Below, piece after piece: positions 15,967 through 26,367 of a stretch of 64,000 nt of DNA. Location of the stretch: the NCBI RefSeq assembly GCF_019218885.1, contig NZ_JAHUWT010000004.1, positions 124,001-188,000 of the forward strand. The letters are read 5' to 3'. The stretch comes from Bordetella sp. BOR01 (GTDB lineage Bacteria > Pseudomonadota > Gammaproteobacteria > Burkholderiales > Burkholderiaceae_B). Numbering within the stretch: position 1 is the stretch's first letter; every line of letters starts with the position of its first letter. Under the pieces are notes generated by a model. The model saw nothing but the letters and a program-made list of their open reading frames with translations. It was not told the DNA's origin and did not search any database. Made by a program: the position numbers and the translations under genes.

Positions 15967-18444
15967 TTGGCAAAACGATCGAGTAAAGATTCTCATAACA
16001 ATAACAACGGCAGATCAGGATCCGTCTCGCCCGAAACGCCCCCCGACTTCGACCCCGATGTGCCCTCGCGAGAGGCCATTCTGAAGGCGTTGCGGTCAGC
16101 CGGATCGCCGCTGTCGCCCGCTGAACTGGCCGAGCGCATGGGAGTGCAACGACCGGCCACGCTGGTCGGTTTCGAGCGCCGCCTGGGCGCCATGGAGCGT
16201 GACGGCCAACTGATGCCCAACCGCAAGGGTGTGCTGCTGCTGGCCACCAAGCTGGATTTCGTGGCCGGCAAGGTGCAGGGGCACCGCGACGGCTTCGGTT
16301 TCCTGCTGCGCGATGACGGCGGCCCCGACTTGTTCCTGTCGCCGCGCGAGATGCTCAAGGTGCTGCACGGGGACCGCGTGCTGGTCAAGCCTTCGGGTGA
16401 ATACCGTGGCAAGCCCGAAGGCATGATCGTCGAGGTCATCGAGCGGCGCACCAACAAGCTGGTGGGGCGCTTCCTGCACGAACACGGCTTGTCCATCGTT
16501 GTGCCGGAAGACCAGCGCATCAAGCACGACATCCTGATCCCGCCGGGCGATACCAACGGTGCGCAGCACGGTCAGGTGGTGGCGGTGCAGATCATGGAAC
16601 AGCCGACCCGCCATACCCAGCCGCTGGGCCGCGTATCCGAAGTGCTGGGCGAGATCGACGACCCCGGCATGGAGATCGAAATTGCGGTGCGCAAGTTCGA
16701 CGTGCCGGTCGAGTTCTCGGAGCCCGCCGCCAAGCAAGCCTCGCGCCTGCCCGACACGGTGCGCAAGGCCGACCTGAAAGAGCGCATCGACCTGCGCGAC
16801 GTACCCTTGATCACGATCGACGGCGAGGACGCGCGCGACTTCGACGACGCGGTCTATTGCGAACCGGTGGAACTGGGCACCGGCCAGCGCAAGCGGCCGG
16901 GCTGGCGCCTGCTGGTGGCCATTGCCGATGTCAGCCATTATGTGGCGCCCCACGACGCGCTGGATGACGACGCCCTGGAGCGCGGCACCAGCGTGTATTT
17001 CCCGCGCCGGGTCATCCCGATGCTGCCCGAATCCCTGTCCAATGGCCTGTGTTCGCTGAACCCGCAAGTCGACCGGCTGGTGCTGGTGTGCGACATGGTG
17101 ATTCCGGCCTCGGGCGCCAAGGCGGGCACCATCTCGGCCTACCAGTTCTACAACGCGGTCATCCATTCACATGCGCGCACGACCTATACCCAGATATGGG
17201 AGGCCCTGCAGCAGCCGGGCGGCCCCGTGGCGCATGCGCTGGGCGCGGTGATGCCGCATGTGCGTCACTTGCACGAGCTCTACCAACTGCTGGTGCAGCA
17301 GCGCAAGAAACGCGGCGCCATCGATTTCGATACGATCGAGACCAAGATCGTATGCAACGAACTGGGCCGCATCGAACAGATCGTGGGCGTGGTGCGCAAC
17401 GATGCGCACAAGCTGATCGAAGAATGCATGCTGGCCGCCAACACTTGCGCGGCCGACTTCATGAGTCGCAGCAAACATCCGGGCCTGTACCGCATTCACG
17501 AAGGCCCCACGCCTGAGCGCCTGACCTCGCTGCGCGAGTTCTTGCGCACGATGGGCTTATCGCTGGGCGGCGGCGAAGCGCCTACCGCCAAGGACTATGG
17601 CGAATTCCTCGACAGCGTGCGCAGCCGGCCCGACTTCCAGTTGCTGCAGACGATGTGCCTGCGCTCGATGCAGCAGGCCATCTACAGTCCGGATAACGTC
17701 GGCCATTTCGGGTTGGCTTATCCGGCATACAGCCATTTCACATCGCCGATCCGGCGCTACCCCGACCTGCTGACGCATCGGGTGATCAAGGCCTTGCTGG
17801 CGGGCAGGCGCTACGTTCCGGGCCTGGAAGAACAGCCGCTGGTCATCGGCCGCACGCAGCGCGAACACGAGCATGCCACCTGGGAAAAGCTGGGGCTGCT
17901 GCTGTCGGCCAGCGAACGACGCGCCGACGAGGCCTCGCGCGATGTCGAGGCCTGGCTGAAGTGCTGGTTCGTCAAAGAGCGGGTCGGCGAGGACTTCAGC
18001 GGCACGGTGACGGGCGTGGCCAGTTTCGGTGTGTTTGTCACGCTGGATACGCTGCACGTCGAGGGCCTGGTGCATGTGTCGGAGCTGGGCGGCGAGTACT
18101 TCCAGTTCAACGAGGCCTTGCACGAATTGCGCGGCGAACGCACTGGCATGCGCTACCGGCTGACCGACAAGGTGCAGGTGCAGGTGTCGCGCGTCGACCT
18201 GGAAGCGCGCCGCATCGAGTTCCGCCTGGTCCAGGGCACCAGCTTCGACGCGCTGCGCAAGGCGGCCTCGCGCAACCCCGACGAGCCGCGCAAGGTTAAG
18301 AAGGCTGCCGCGCCCAAGCCGGCCGCGCTCAAGGGGCAGACCGCCAAGCAGCGGCGCGCCCAGGCCAAGAAGGCGGCCAAGCCGGCGCCCGCGGCCAAGA
18401 AGCACGCTCCCGCCAAGAAGGCCGCGCCACACGGCCGCCGGTAA
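15967..18444 (+). CDS. rnr: Ribonuclease R
   Basis: An 825-residue 3'-5' exoribonuclease that degrades structured RNA. In order: an N-terminal winged-helix region (REAILKALRSAGSPLSPAELAERMG), cold-shock domains (VQGHRDGFGFLL), the RNB catalytic domain with DGEDARDFDDAVY, which supplies the Asp cluster for two metals, HFTSPIRRYPDLLTHR, then an S1 domain (GTVTGVASFGVFVTLD), and a Lys/Ala-rich tail. I place the start at the TTG codon at 15967, giving an N-terminus MAKRSSKD after initiation, with ACAGGATT upstream; frames starting further up overlap the tRNA. Its partner rlmB follows, as in many proteobacteria. Confidence 0.93.
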   Translation: MAKRSSKDSHNNNNGRSGSVSPETPPDFDPDVPSREAILKALRSAGSPLSPAELAERMGVQRPATLVGFERRLGAMERDGQLMPNRKGVLLLATKLDFVAGKVQGHRDGFGFLLRDDGGPDLFLSPREMLKVLHGDRVLVKPSGEYRGKPEGMIVEVIERRTNKLVGRFLHEHGLSIVVPEDQRIKHDILIPPGDTNGAQHGQVVAVQIMEQPTRHTQPLGRVSEVLGEIDDPGMEIEIAVRKFDVPVEFSEPAAKQASRLPDTVRKADLKERIDLRDVPLITIDGEDARDFDDAVYCEPVELGTGQRKRPGWRLLVAIADVSHYVAPHDALDDDALERGTSVYFPRRVIPMLPESLSNGLCSLNPQVDRLVLVCDMVIPASGAKAGTISAYQFYNAVIHSHARTTYTQIWEALQQPGGPVAHALGAVMPHVRHLHELYQLLVQQRKKRGAIDFDTIETKIVCNELGRIEQIVGVVRNDAHKLIEECMLAANTCAADFMSRSKHPGLYRIHEGPTPERLTSLREFLRTMGLSLGGGEAPTAKDYGEFLDSVRSRPDFQLLQTMCLRSMQQAIYSPDNVGHFGLAYPAYSHFTSPIRRYPDLLTHRVIKALLAGRRYVPGLEEQPLVIGRTQREHEHATWEKLGLLLSASERRADEASRDVEAWLKCWFVKERVGEDFSGTVTGVASFGVFVTLDTLHVEGLVHVSELGGEYFQFNEALHELRGERTGMRYRLTDKVQVQVSRVDLEARRIEFRLVQGTSFDALRKAASRNPDEPRKVKKAAAPKPAALKGQTAKQRRAQAKKAAKPAPAAKKHAPAKKAAPHGRR

Positions 18445-18522
18445 GCCGGCGCCGGGCGCCGGCCTGCCGCAAGCAGTAACATTGCGGATGCCGCCGGGTT
18501 TGCATCATTGCGCCCCGGCGGG

Positions 18523-18546
18523 CCGGCCGCAGGCGGCCGGGGTTTT
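18523..18546 (+). terminator. Terminator-like hairpin between rnr and rlmB
   Basis: CCGGCCGC / GCGGCCGG stem with a two-base spacer followed by GGTTTTGC. The T run is short, so it probably attenuates rather than fully stops read-through into rlmB. Confidence 0.4.
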
Positions 18547-18571
18547 GCTATCCACAACAAGGTGAATATTC

Positions 18572-19309
18572 ATGGCGTCGGCCCAAGTACTGGCGGGGTT
18601 TCACGCGGTGGTGGCGCGTTTGCGGCACGCGCCCGAATCGATCAAGGACATCTATGTCGAGGCCTCGCGCCGCGACAAGCGCATGCAGTCCTTCCTGGAA
18701 CAGGCCGAACGGGCAGGGCGGCGCGTGCACCCGGTGTCGGCCGAGAGGCTGGACGGCCTGGCGCACGGCACCCGCCACCAGGGCGTGGTGGCGCTGGCCG
18801 AAGAGCGTCTGCTGGCGGTGGACGTCGATGAAGTGCTGGACACCATCGAGGGCCCGGCGCTGCTGCTGGTGCTCGACGGGGTCACCGACCCGCATAACCT
18901 GGGGGCCTGCCTGCGCACCGCCGATGCCGCCGGCGTGCACGCGGTGGTCGCGCCGCGCGACCGCGCGGTAGGGCTCAACAGCACTGTGCAGCGGGTGGCT
19001 TGCGGCGCGGCCGATACGGTGCCCTACATCACTGTGACCAACCTGGCGCGCACGCTGCGCGCCCTGAAAGAGCGGGATGTATGGGTCGTGGGCACCGATG
19101 ACCAGGCCACCGCCAGCCTGCATGCCGTCGACGCGCGCCGGCCGCTGGCCTGGGTGATGGGCGCCGAGGGCGAAGGCATGCGGCGCCTGACGCGCGAAAC
19201 CTGCGACCAATTGGTCAATATCCCCATGCTGGGCTCGGTCGAGAGCCTGAATGTCAGCGTGGCCAGTGCCGTCTGCCTTTACGAGGCCGTGCGCCAACGG
19301 CAGGAGTAA
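18572..19309 (+). CDS. rlmB: 23S rRNA (guanosine-2251-2'-O)-methyltransferase RlmB
   Basis: A 245-residue SpoU-family (SPOUT, trefoil-knot) methyltransferase that methylates G2251 in the peptidyl-transferase loop of 23S rRNA. The N-terminal substrate-binding domain (residues 1-75) includes [12 protein letters not shown]. The three SPOUT motifs are clear: [29 protein letters not shown] and [15 protein letters not shown]. It lies 127 bp after rnr in the same direction, and the pair is conserved in proteobacteria. Confidence 0.93.
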   Translation: MASAQVLAGFHAVVARLRHAPESIKDIYVEASRRDKRMQSFLEQAERAGRRVHPVSAERLDGLAHGTRHQGVVALAEERLLAVDVDEVLDTIEGPALLLVLDGVTDPHNLGACLRTADAAGVHAVVAPRDRAVGLNSTVQRVACGAADTVPYITVTNLARTLRALKERDVWVVGTDDQATASLHAVDARRPLAWVMGAEGEGMRRLTRETCDQLVNIPMLGSVESLNVSVASAVCLYEAVRQRQE

Positions 19310-19369
19310 ACTTTTCCGCCTGCGTCGATCACCGCGCGGCGATTGCCGCCTTCACTTCCAGTCTTCATC

Positions 19370-20611
19370 ATGCACCAGAACGGCTTTACCACCACGATTC
19401 TTCATTCCGACCGCCAGCAGTCCGTCGAGCACGGCGCCGTGCACAAGCCTATTCACACGTCGTCCGAGTTCGCCTACGCCGACGCGCGCGAACTGGCGGC
19501 GGTGTTCCAGGGCAAGGCCGGGTTCACTTACAGCCGCCAGGGTACGCCCACCACCAGCGCCCTGGAAGCCAAGATCAGCCAGATGGAAGGTGGCACCAGC
19601 TCGGTGTCGTTCGCCACCGGCATGGCGGCGCTGGCGGCGGTATTCAGTACGCTGCTGCGCAAGGGCGATCACCTGTTGTCCAGCCAGTATGTGTTCGGCA
19701 ATACCAACAGCTTGCTGGGCACCCTGGCCGAACTGGGCGTCGAGATCAGTTACGTCGATCCTACCGATATCGCCCAGGTGCACGCCGCCTTGCGGCCCAA
19801 TACACGCATGGTGTTCACGGAAACCATTGCCAATCCGGGCACCCAGTTGGCCGACCTGGCAGGCATCGGCGCGCTGTGCCGCGAACGCGGCCTGGTCTAC
19901 ATGATCGACAACACGCTTACCACGCCCTGGCTATTCCAGGGGCGTACGGTAGGGGCTTCGCTGGTCATGAATTCGCTGTCGAAGTACATCGGCGGCCATG
20001 GCGACGCCCTGGGCGGCACCATCACCGACACCGGCCTGTACGACTGGTCGGACTATTCCAATATCTACGACAGCTATCGCAAGGGCCCGCCCACCGGCTG
20101 GGGCTTGCTGCAGGTCAAGAAGAAGGGGCTGCGCGACATGGGCGGCACCTTGTCGGCCGATTCGGCGCACCGTATTGCCATCGGGGCCGAGACCCTGGCC
20201 TTGCGCATGGCCGCACATTGCAGCAATGCCCTGGCGCTGGCGCGCATGCTCGAAGCGCATCCGGGCGTGGCCAAGGTGCACTATCCGGGCCTGCCCAGCC
20301 ATCCGCAACACCAGCGCGCCGCCGAGCTCTTCGGCCAGCGCTTCGGCGGCCTGCTGGGCATCGAGCTGGCGGACGGCGTCGATTGTTTCGATTTCCTGAA
20401 CCGCCTGAAGATCGTATTGATGGCCACGCACCTAGGCGATACGCGCAGCCTGGCGCTACCCGCTGCGCACACCATTTATTACGAAATGGGGGCCGAACGC
20501 CGCGCGCAGATGGGTATTGCCGACAGCCTGATCCGGGTGTCGGTGGGGATCGAAGACCAGGCCGATCTGCTGTTCGATTTCGATCAGGCCTTGCAGGCCT
20601 GTCTGGCGTAA
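19370..20611 (+). CDS. PLP-dependent cystathionine gamma-synthase / O-succinylhomoserine sulfhydrylase family
   Basis: A 413-residue fold-type I PLP enzyme of the Cys/Met metabolism family. The internal-aldimine lysine is Lys205 in SLSKYIGGHGD; other landmarks are YSRQGTPTTSALE, MIDNTLTTPWLFQ (PLP-Asp) and the C-terminal LGDTRSLALPAAHTIYYEM. The family covers MetB, MetZ, MetY and methionine gamma-lyase; the sequence alone does not fix the substrate, though a trans-sulfuration or direct-sulfhydrylation role in methionine synthesis is likely. ATG 19370 (MHQNGF) is preferred to the start at 19343. Confidence 0.83.
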   Translation: MHQNGFTTTILHSDRQQSVEHGAVHKPIHTSSEFAYADARELAAVFQGKAGFTYSRQGTPTTSALEAKISQMEGGTSSVSFATGMAALAAVFSTLLRKGDHLLSSQYVFGNTNSLLGTLAELGVEISYVDPTDIAQVHAALRPNTRMVFTETIANPGTQLADLAGIGALCRERGLVYMIDNTLTTPWLFQGRTVGASLVMNSLSKYIGGHGDALGGTITDTGLYDWSDYSNIYDSYRKGPPTGWGLLQVKKKGLRDMGGTLSADSAHRIAIGAETLALRMAAHCSNALALARMLEAHPGVAKVHYPGLPSHPQHQRAAELFGQRFGGLLGIELADGVDCFDFLNRLKIVLMATHLGDTRSLALPAAHTIYYEMGAERRAQMGIADSLIRVSVGIEDQADLLFDFDQALQACLA

Positions 20612-20641
20612 TTCCGCGCCTTTCATTCCTGCGGGCCCCCC

Positions 20642-21322
20642 ATGCTTATACAAATTGCCGATGTTTTCAGCGCCGATGAAGCGGTGCGGATACGCCAGCG
20701 CCTGGAGCAGGCCGACTGGGTGGATGGCCGGGCCACGGCCGGCCATCAGTCGGCGCAGGTCAAGCACAACCGCCAGTTGCCCGAGCAGCATCCGCTTGCC
20801 CAGGAACTGGGCGGGCTGATCCTGCAGCGCCTGTCGGCCAACAATTTGTTCATGTCGGCGGCGCTACCGCGCAAAATATTTCCGCCGCTGTTCAATCGTT
20901 ACGAAGGGGGCGAGGCGTTCGGCTATCACGTCGACAATGCGGTGCGCGTGGTGCCGGGTACGTCCGAGCAAGTGCGCACCGACCTGTCGGCCACGCTGTT
21001 TTTCTCCGACCCCGATTCGTACGAGGGTGGCGAACTGGTGGTTGACGATACTTATGGTCCGCGCACGGTGAAGTTGCCCGCCGGGCACATGGTGCTGTAC
21101 CCCGGCACCAGCCTGCACAAGGTCAACCCGGTGACGCGCGGCGCGCGTATCAGCGCCTTTTTCTGGATGCAGAGCCTGGTGCGGGAAGATGGCCAGCGCA
21201 GCCTGTTGCTGGACATGGACGTGGCCATCCAGCGCCTGAACCAGGATACACCCGGGCATCCCTCGATTGTGCAGCTCACGGGTATTTATCACAACTTGCT
21301 GCGCCGTTGGGGCGATGTGTGA
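20642..21322 (+). CDS. PKHD-type Fe(II)/2-oxoglutarate hydroxylase (PiuC/YbiX family)
   Basis: A 226-residue 2-oxoglutarate-dependent dioxygenase. The metal triad is His96 and Asp98 (GYHVDNA) with His159 ([11 protein letters not shown]), and Arg169 would hold 2-oxoglutarate. The whole sequence matches the PiuC/YbiX family, often linked to TonB-dependent siderophore receptors and iron limitation, but no receptor gene is adjacent here. It follows the PLP enzyme gene by 30 bp, so read-through is likely. The native substrate is unknown. Confidence 0.87.
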   Translation: MLIQIADVFSADEAVRIRQRLEQADWVDGRATAGHQSAQVKHNRQLPEQHPLAQELGGLILQRLSANNLFMSAALPRKIFPPLFNRYEGGEAFGYHVDNAVRVVPGTSEQVRTDLSATLFFSDPDSYEGGELVVDDTYGPRTVKLPAGHMVLYPGTSLHKVNPVTRGARISAFFWMQSLVREDGQRSLLLDMDVAIQRLNQDTPGHPSIVQLTGIYHNLLRRWGDV

Positions 21323-21658
21323 GGCGCCGCACGGCGGCGTTGCGGGCAAGTCACGGAAACACCTACTCATAAGTAAGCTTATTGCGGAAAGCCGTAAAAG
21401 CCAGTGTTGGCGCGGCTTGCCACAAGCTTTCCTCTTGACAGCCGCTTCGACGCAAGGCCTAATACGTCTCTGCGTCGCTGACACTTCATCACAGCATTTG
21501 TTGTGCTGAAGTCTCCGCGACGCAGCAATTTTGCAGTTGCGCTTGGCCGTGCCCAGAAGCTTTCCACTCGTCCGTTCTTCCGTTTGCCGGCGTCGACGCC
21601 TACATGCGACGCCAGTGCACACCCGACAGAACCAATACCTTGTGAGGGGTAATCCTGA
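21323..21658 (+). other. Long leader region upstream of the HU gene
   Basis: A 336-bp region with no gene. It carries a good sigma70-type promoter (annotated separately) about 220 bp before the HU start, so the transcript should have an untranslated leader of about 190 nt. No riboswitch class was recognised. Confidence 0.5.
21435..21463 (+). promoter_or_regulatory. Sigma70-like promoter of the HU gene
   Basis: TTGACA (perfect -35) and CCTAAT (-10, four of six) with a 17-bp spacer, in the gene-free region before the HU gene. Confidence 0.55.
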
Positions 21659-21931
21659 ATGAACAAAACCGAACTCATCGATCATATCGCCAGCAAGGCC
21701 GATATTTCCAAGGCTGCCGCCGGCCGTTCGCTTGACGCCCTGATCGGTGCCGTCAAGACCACGCTCAAGAAGGGCGGTACGGTCACGCTGGTGGGCTTCG
21801 GCACGTTTGCCGTTTCGGCGCGCGCCGCTCGTACGGGCCGCAATCCGCGCACCGGCGAAACCATCAAGATCAAGAAGGCCAAGGTGCCGAAGTTCCGTCC
21901 GGGCAAAGCCCTGAAAGACGCTGTCAACTAA
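21659..21931 (+). CDS. hupB: HU-family DNA-binding protein
   Basis: A 90-residue histone-like protein that binds and bends DNA without much sequence preference and helps organise the nucleoid. It has the family length, the N-terminal helix pair ([22 protein letters not shown]), the VTLVGFGTF strand and the DNA-binding arm with [12 protein letters not shown], and ends [21 protein letters not shown] ribosome binding site precedes the ATG. HU rather than IHF is supported by the arm sequence and single-gene context. Confidence 0.93.
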   Translation: MNKTELIDHIASKADISKAAAGRSLDALIGAVKTTLKKGGTVTLVGFGTFAVSARAARTGRNPRTGETIKIKKAKVPKFRPGKALKDAVN

Positions 21932-21966
21932 AAACGGCGTCGCGCGGCGCTTGGCGCCGTGACCCG

Positions 21967-22014
21967 AAAAAGCCCTTGAATCGGCGTGCCGCGCTGAGAC
22001 TTCAAGGGCTTTTG
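21967..22014 (+). terminator. Terminator of the HU gene
   Basis: A 14-bp stem AAAAGCCCTTGAA.. / TTCAAGGGCTTTT with a 20-base loop, followed by TGTGTTTT. Confidence 0.8.
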
Positions 22015-22035
22015 TGTTTTCGCGGGTCCCGGAAA

Positions 22036-22066
22036 CAAAAAGGCACTCGGACGAGACCGAGTGCCT
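22036..22066 (-). terminator. Terminator of tRNA-Val
   Basis: AGGCACTCGG / CCGAGTGCCT stem with a six-base loop; on the minus strand it is followed by TTTTTGTTT. Confidence 0.85.
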
Positions 22067-22076
22067 GATGTGGGGG

Positions 22077-22153
22077 TGGTGGGTGCTACAGGGGTCGAAC
22101 CTGTGACCTACGCCTTGTAAGGGCGCCGCTCTACCAACTGAGCTAAGCACCCC
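22077..22153 (-). tRNA. tRNA-Val (UAC)
   Basis: A 77-nt cloverleaf with encoded CCA: acceptor GGGTGCT/AGCACCC, anticodon loop CTTACAA giving UAC, T-arm CAGGTTCGACCCCTG. It decodes GUA and, with the usual U34 modification, other valine codons. It lies between the HU gene and the cyo operon end, with its own terminator. Confidence 0.95.
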
Positions 22154-22262
22154 CGGTGCCGCATTTGCATGGCCGCCGATGCTATCGACGGCGGTTGCGC
22201 CGCGTTCATCAGCGCGGACGGCAGTATACCGGAGCCGGCAGGCCGCGGCAAATCGGGCAGGC

Positions 22263-22631
22263 CTACATCCCCGCGGGCATGGGATGCATCATGTTGGCGT
22301 TCATGTTGTGCAACACCCAGGCCGAACCGCCCACGATGATCGCAATGACGAACACGGCGAACACAAAGGCCGACAGATTGTCGCGCTGCGAGTGCGAGGC
22401 GCCCATGTGCAGGAAGAAGACCAATTGCACCAGCAACTGCGCCACGCAGAGCACGATGATGCCCGGCAAGGCCAGCGAACGCGGCACCGCGCCCGACATG
22501 GCCAGGCCGAACGACAGCAGGGTAAGGACGATGGAAAGGCCGAAACCCACCAGGTACGATTTCAGGGTGCCATGGGCGGCGCTGTCGTGGCCGTGATCGT
22601 GGCTTGCCGTGGCGGTGGCGTCGTGCGACAT
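22263..22631 (-). CDS. cyoD: Cytochrome bo3 ubiquinol oxidase subunit IV
   Basis: A 122-residue small subunit of the bo3-type quinol oxidase. A His-rich soluble N-terminus (SHDHGHDSAAHG) is followed by three membrane helices at about residues 22-42, 50-72 and 84-106, with the family motif LFFLHM-like VFFLHMG. It helps assemble subunit I. Its ATG overlaps the cyoC stop by one base (TGATG), which shows translational coupling at the end of cyoABCD. Confidence 0.92.
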   Translation of the reverse strand: MSHDATATASHDHGHDSAAHGTLKSYLVGFGLSIVLTLLSFGLAMSGAVPRSLALPGIIVLCVAQLLVQLVFFLHMGASHSQRDNLSAFVFAVFVIAIIVGGSAWVLHNMNANMMHPMPAGM

Positions 22632-23242
22632 CAGAGCGCTCCCAGTAGGTAGACGAAGGTGAACACGCAGATCCAGACGATGTCCAGAAAGTGCCAGAAC
22701 AGGCTCAGGCATGCCAGGCGGCGCGTATTGATCGCATCCAGGCCGTGGCGGCGCAGCATGTCGATCATCACCACGATCCAGACCAGCCCGAACGTCACGT
22801 GCAGGCCGTGGGTGCCGATCAGGGTGAAGAACGCCGACAAGTAGGCACTGCGTTGCGGCCCGGCGCCTTCGCTGATCAGGTGATGGAATTCATAGACTTC
22901 CATGGCGATGAAACCCGCCCCGAACAGGAAGGTGACCCATAGCCAGGCAATGACGCGGCTCTTGCGGCCGGCATGCAGGTTCAGCATGGCCATGCCGAAC
23001 GTGAAGCTGCTGATCAAGAGCAGCATGGTCTCGACCAGCACGAACGACAGGTCGAACAGTTCCTTGCCGGTGGGACCGCCGGCGGTGGCTTGCGACAGCA
23101 CGGCAAAGGTGGCGAACAGGACCGAGAAGATCAGCAGGTCGCTCATCAGGTAGATCCAGAACCCGAATACGGTCTTGGATCCGTCGTCGTGGTGTCCGGC
23201 GTGCCCGGACCCCTGGGGTAGGGTGGTGACGGCTTGGGTCAT
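22631..23242 (-). CDS. cyoC: Cytochrome bo3 ubiquinol oxidase subunit III
   Basis: A 203-residue, five-helix membrane subunit of the haem-copper quinol oxidase. Landmarks are [21 protein letters not shown], a conserved acidic residue in [13 protein letters not shown], and the C-terminal [19 protein letters not shown]. It carries no metal and stabilises the oxidase and proton uptake path. It is the third gene of the operon, three bases after cyoB and overlapping cyoD. Confidence 0.94.
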   Translation of the reverse strand: MTQAVTTLPQGSGHAGHHDDGSKTVFGFWIYLMSDLLIFSVLFATFAVLSQATAGGPTGKELFDLSFVLVETMLLLISSFTFGMAMLNLHAGRKSRVIAWLWVTFLFGAGFIAMEVYEFHHLISEGAGPQRSAYLSAFFTLIGTHGLHVTFGLVWIVVMIDMLRRHGLDAINTRRLACLSLFWHFLDIVWICVFTFVYLLGAL

Positions 23243-23245
23243 GGC

Positions 23246-25222
23246 TCAGGCGGCCTTTTGCATATTGGCGAAATGGGCGGACTCGATGCGCTCGACTTCC
23301 TGCGCGGGGACGTAGTAGTCGATGTCGCGGTCATAGGCTCGTACCAGGAAAGAGCCGATCATTCCCAGGAAACCGACGATGGCCAGCCACCAGATGTGCC
23401 AGATCAGCCCGAAGCACATCGCCAGTCCGAAGGCGCCGATGTAGACGCCGGCACCGGTGTTGCGCGGCATGTGGATGTCTTCGTAGCCCGCGGGCGGGGT
23501 GTCGGCCACGCCGTTCTGCTTGTTTTCCCAGTGCTGGTCCAGGTGCTCGACATGCGGCACGTGGGCGAAGTTGTAGAACGGCGCGGGCGAAGGAATGGAC
23601 CATTCCAGGGTGCGACCGCCCCAGGGGTCGCCGGTGGTGTCCAGGTTCTGCTTGCGGTCGCGGATGCTGACGAACACCTGCTGCAGCATGAACCAGATGC
23701 CCAGGGCCACGAAGCAGGCGCCGATCAGGGCCACGATCAGGTACGGCTGCCACTCGGGGTTGTCGTAGTGGTTCAGGCGCCGCGTCATGCCCTTGAAGCC
23801 CAGGACATAGAGCGGCATGAAGGCCAGGTAGAAGCCCACCAGCCAGCACCAGAACGAGTACTTGCCCAGGCGCTCATTGAGCTTGAAGCCGAAGGCCTTG
23901 GGAAACCAGTAGGTCATGGCGGCGATGCAGCCGAACACCACGCCGCCGATGATGACGTTGTGGAAGTGCGCGATCAGGAACAGGCTGTTGTGCAGCACGA
24001 ACGACACCGCGGGGATCGCCATCAGCACGCCGGTCATGCCGCCGATGACGAAGGTGACCATGAAGCCCAGCGTCCACAGCATGGGCGTCGTCATTTCCAC
24101 CCGGCCGCGGTACATGGTGAACAGCCAGTTGAATATCTTCACGCCGGTCGGCACCGAGATGATCATCGTCATGATGCCGAAGAAGGCGTTGACGTTGGCC
24201 CCCGAGCCCATGGTGAAGAAGTGGTGCAGCCATACCAGGAACGACAGGACGCCGATCGCCGCGGTGGCATAGACCATCGACTTGTAGCCGAACAGCGGCT
24301 TCTTCGAGTAGGTGGCGACGATCTCGGAAAACGCGCCGAAGCACGGCAGGATCAGGATATACACCTCGGGGTGACCCCAGATCCAGATCAGGTTCACGTA
24401 CATCATGACGTTGCCGCCCATGTCGTTCGTGAAGAAGTGCGTGCCCAGGTAGCGGTCGGCGGTCAGCAGGGCCAGCGTGGCCGCCAGCACCGGGAAGGCG
24501 GCTACGATCAGCACGTTGGTGACCAGCGCGGTCCAGGTGAACACGGGCATCTTCATCAGGCCCATGCCCGGTGCACGCATGCGCAGGATGGTCACGATGA
24601 AGTTGATGCCGCTCAGTGTGGTGCCCAGCCCCGATATCTGCAGGGCCCACAGGTAGTAGTCGACCCCCACGCCGGGGCTGTAGTCCAGCCCGGACAGCGG
24701 CGGGTAGGCCAGCCAGCCGGTGGCCGCAAATTCGCCGACGAACAGCGACATCATCATCAGCACCACGCCCGCCCCGAACAGCCAGAAGCTCAGCGAGTTC
24801 AGGAACGGATAGGCGACGTCGCGCGCGCCGATCTGCAGCGGCACGACGATGTTCATCAGGCCCGTGATGAATGGCATCGCCATGAAGAAGATCATGATCA
24901 CGCCGTGGGCGGTGAAAATCTGGTCGTAATGGTGCGGTGGCAGGATGCCGGTGGAATCGCTCGAGGCCACGGCCAGTTGCGTGCGCATCATGATGGCGTC
25001 GGCAAAGCCGCGCAGCAGCATGACCAGGGCCACGATGATGTACATGATGCCGATGCGCTTGTGGTCGACAGTGGTGAACCATTCGGTCCACAGGTACTTC
25101 CATTTGCCGCAATAGCTGATGGCGCCCACCAGCGCCAGGCCCATGATGGCCACCATGGCCAGCGTGACCATGACAATGGGTTCATGGTACGGAACGGAAT
25201 CCAGGGTGAGTTTGCCGAACAT
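23246..25222 (-). CDS. cyoB: Cytochrome bo3 ubiquinol oxidase subunit I
   Basis: A 658-residue haem-copper oxidase subunit I, the catalytic proton-pumping core that reduces O2 to water using ubiquinol. It has about 15 helices. The CuB/haem ligand motifs are present: [11 protein letters not shown] near 105, [14 protein letters not shown] (His-Tyr crosslink pair), WLHHFFTMG, and [20 protein letters not shown] (distal haem ligands). The gene overlaps cyoA by one base (cyoA stop and cyoB start). Length matches E. coli CyoB. Confidence 0.97.
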   Translation of the reverse strand: MFGKLTLDSVPYHEPIVMVTLAMVAIMGLALVGAISYCGKWKYLWTEWFTTVDHKRIGIMYIIVALVMLLRGFADAIMMRTQLAVASSDSTGILPPHHYDQIFTAHGVIMIFFMAMPFITGLMNIVVPLQIGARDVAYPFLNSLSFWLFGAGVVLMMMSLFVGEFAATGWLAYPPLSGLDYSPGVGVDYYLWALQISGLGTTLSGINFIVTILRMRAPGMGLMKMPVFTWTALVTNVLIVAAFPVLAATLALLTADRYLGTHFFTNDMGGNVMMYVNLIWIWGHPEVYILILPCFGAFSEIVATYSKKPLFGYKSMVYATAAIGVLSFLVWLHHFFTMGSGANVNAFFGIMTMIISVPTGVKIFNWLFTMYRGRVEMTTPMLWTLGFMVTFVIGGMTGVLMAIPAVSFVLHNSLFLIAHFHNVIIGGVVFGCIAAMTYWFPKAFGFKLNERLGKYSFWCWLVGFYLAFMPLYVLGFKGMTRRLNHYDNPEWQPYLIVALIGACFVALGIWFMLQQVFVSIRDRKQNLDTTGDPWGGRTLEWSIPSPAPFYNFAHVPHVEHLDQHWENKQNGVADTPPAGYEDIHMPRNTGAGVYIGAFGLAMCFGLIWHIWWLAIVGFLGMIGSFLVRAYDRDIDYYVPAQEVERIESAHFANMQKAA

Positions 25223-26172
25223 CAGTTGTTTCCTGCGATCAAATTCTGCGACGTGGGCGTGCAGGTCGCCGGATCCAGGCCGGCGATCTTGCTCATCTGG
25301 TTGTGCATGATGTAGTCGAACATGCCCGTGGGCGTGCTGGAATACTGCGTGACGGCCGCGTGCGTGCTGGGTGTGGTCAAGGCCTGGTAGGCCTCGGGCG
25401 TGAGCGGGTTGCCGGCCGCCTTGGCCTGGCCGATCCAGTCTTCAAAACCCTGCTGCGACGTGGCAATGGCCTTGAAGCGCATGCCCGAGAAGCCGCCGCC
25501 GCTGTAGTTGGCGGAAATGCCGGCGTAGGTGCCTGCTTCGCGGGCAATCAGGTGCAGCTTGGTTTCCATGCCGGCCATCGAGTAGATCTGGCTGCCCAGC
25601 TGGGGGATGAAGAACGAGTTCATCACCGAGGCCGATGTGATGCGGAATTGCACGGGCGCATCGACCGGGAACGCGATTTCGTTGACCGTGGCGATGTCGT
25701 AATCGGGGTAGATGAACAGCCACTTCCAGTCCAGCGAGACCACGTCGATGTTCACCGGCTTGACGGTGGATGCGATGGGCCGGTAGGGATCCAGCGCGTG
25801 CGACGAGCGCCACGTCAATACCGCCAGGATGGCCACGATGATGCAGGGCACCGTCCATACCACTACTTCGATGCGTGTCGAGTGCGCCCAGCGCGGCATG
25901 TACACCGCCTGCGTGTTCGAGGCACGGTATTTCCAGGCGAAATACAGCGTCATGATGATGACGGGCACCACCACCACGAGCATCAGCCCCAGGGCGGTCA
26001 GAATCAGGGTTTTTTCCTGGGCGCCGATGTCTCCCTTGGGAGAGAGCACTTCCATCGTGCAGCCGCCGAGCAGCATGAGCGCACCAACACCGAGCATGCG
26101 CCCGCAGGTGGCAAAGAAGGGGTGTTTCACGTACAGCCTTGAGGATGACGCCGTGGCCGGCAAGAATCGCAT
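25222..26172 (-). CDS. cyoA: Cytochrome bo3 ubiquinol oxidase subunit II
   Basis: A 316-residue lipoprotein subunit. Residues 1-40 form the signal sequence ending in LGGC; two transmembrane helices follow (about 57-85 and 98-125), then a periplasmic cupredoxin-like domain. The CuA ligands of cytochrome c oxidases are absent (the [16 protein letters not shown] region has no CxxxC), which marks it as a quinol oxidase. I chose ATG 26172, with AAGG upstream, over 26334. First gene of cyoABCD; the operon lies just downstream of the regB-regA pair. Confidence 0.93.
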   Translation of the reverse strand: MRFLPATASSSRLYVKHPFFATCGRMLGVGALMLLGGCTMEVLSPKGDIGAQEKTLILTALGLMLVVVVPVIIMTLYFAWKYRASNTQAVYMPRWAHSTRIEVVVWTVPCIIVAILAVLTWRSSHALDPYRPIASTVKPVNIDVVSLDWKWLFIYPDYDIATVNEIAFPVDAPVQFRITSASVMNSFFIPQLGSQIYSMAGMETKLHLIAREAGTYAGISANYSGGGFSGMRFKAIATSQQGFEDWIGQAKAAGNPLTPEAYQALTTPSTHAAVTQYSSTPTGMFDYIMHNQMSKIAGLDPATCTPTSQNLIAGNN

Positions 26173-26367
26173 CACACGCCTTGCGTAAGGGCAAAGATGC
26201 GGTGAAGGCGCCATGCTAGCTGTTTGCTGCAGCGCAAAGATGCGACGAAAAGTCGCATCGAGCAGGCGCGAGAGGCCAGGTATAGCGGCGTAAGGGCCGG
26301 TTACCCCTGCAGGAACAGTATTTGCCCCGGCCAACTGGGTGCGACAACGTGTCGCACCCGATTTGGT

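Noticed and set aside
23234-25315. A 693-codon plus-strand frame opposite cyoB
   Set aside because: His/Gln/Asp-rich, with no recognisable domain, and antisense to the well-conserved oxidase subunit I.
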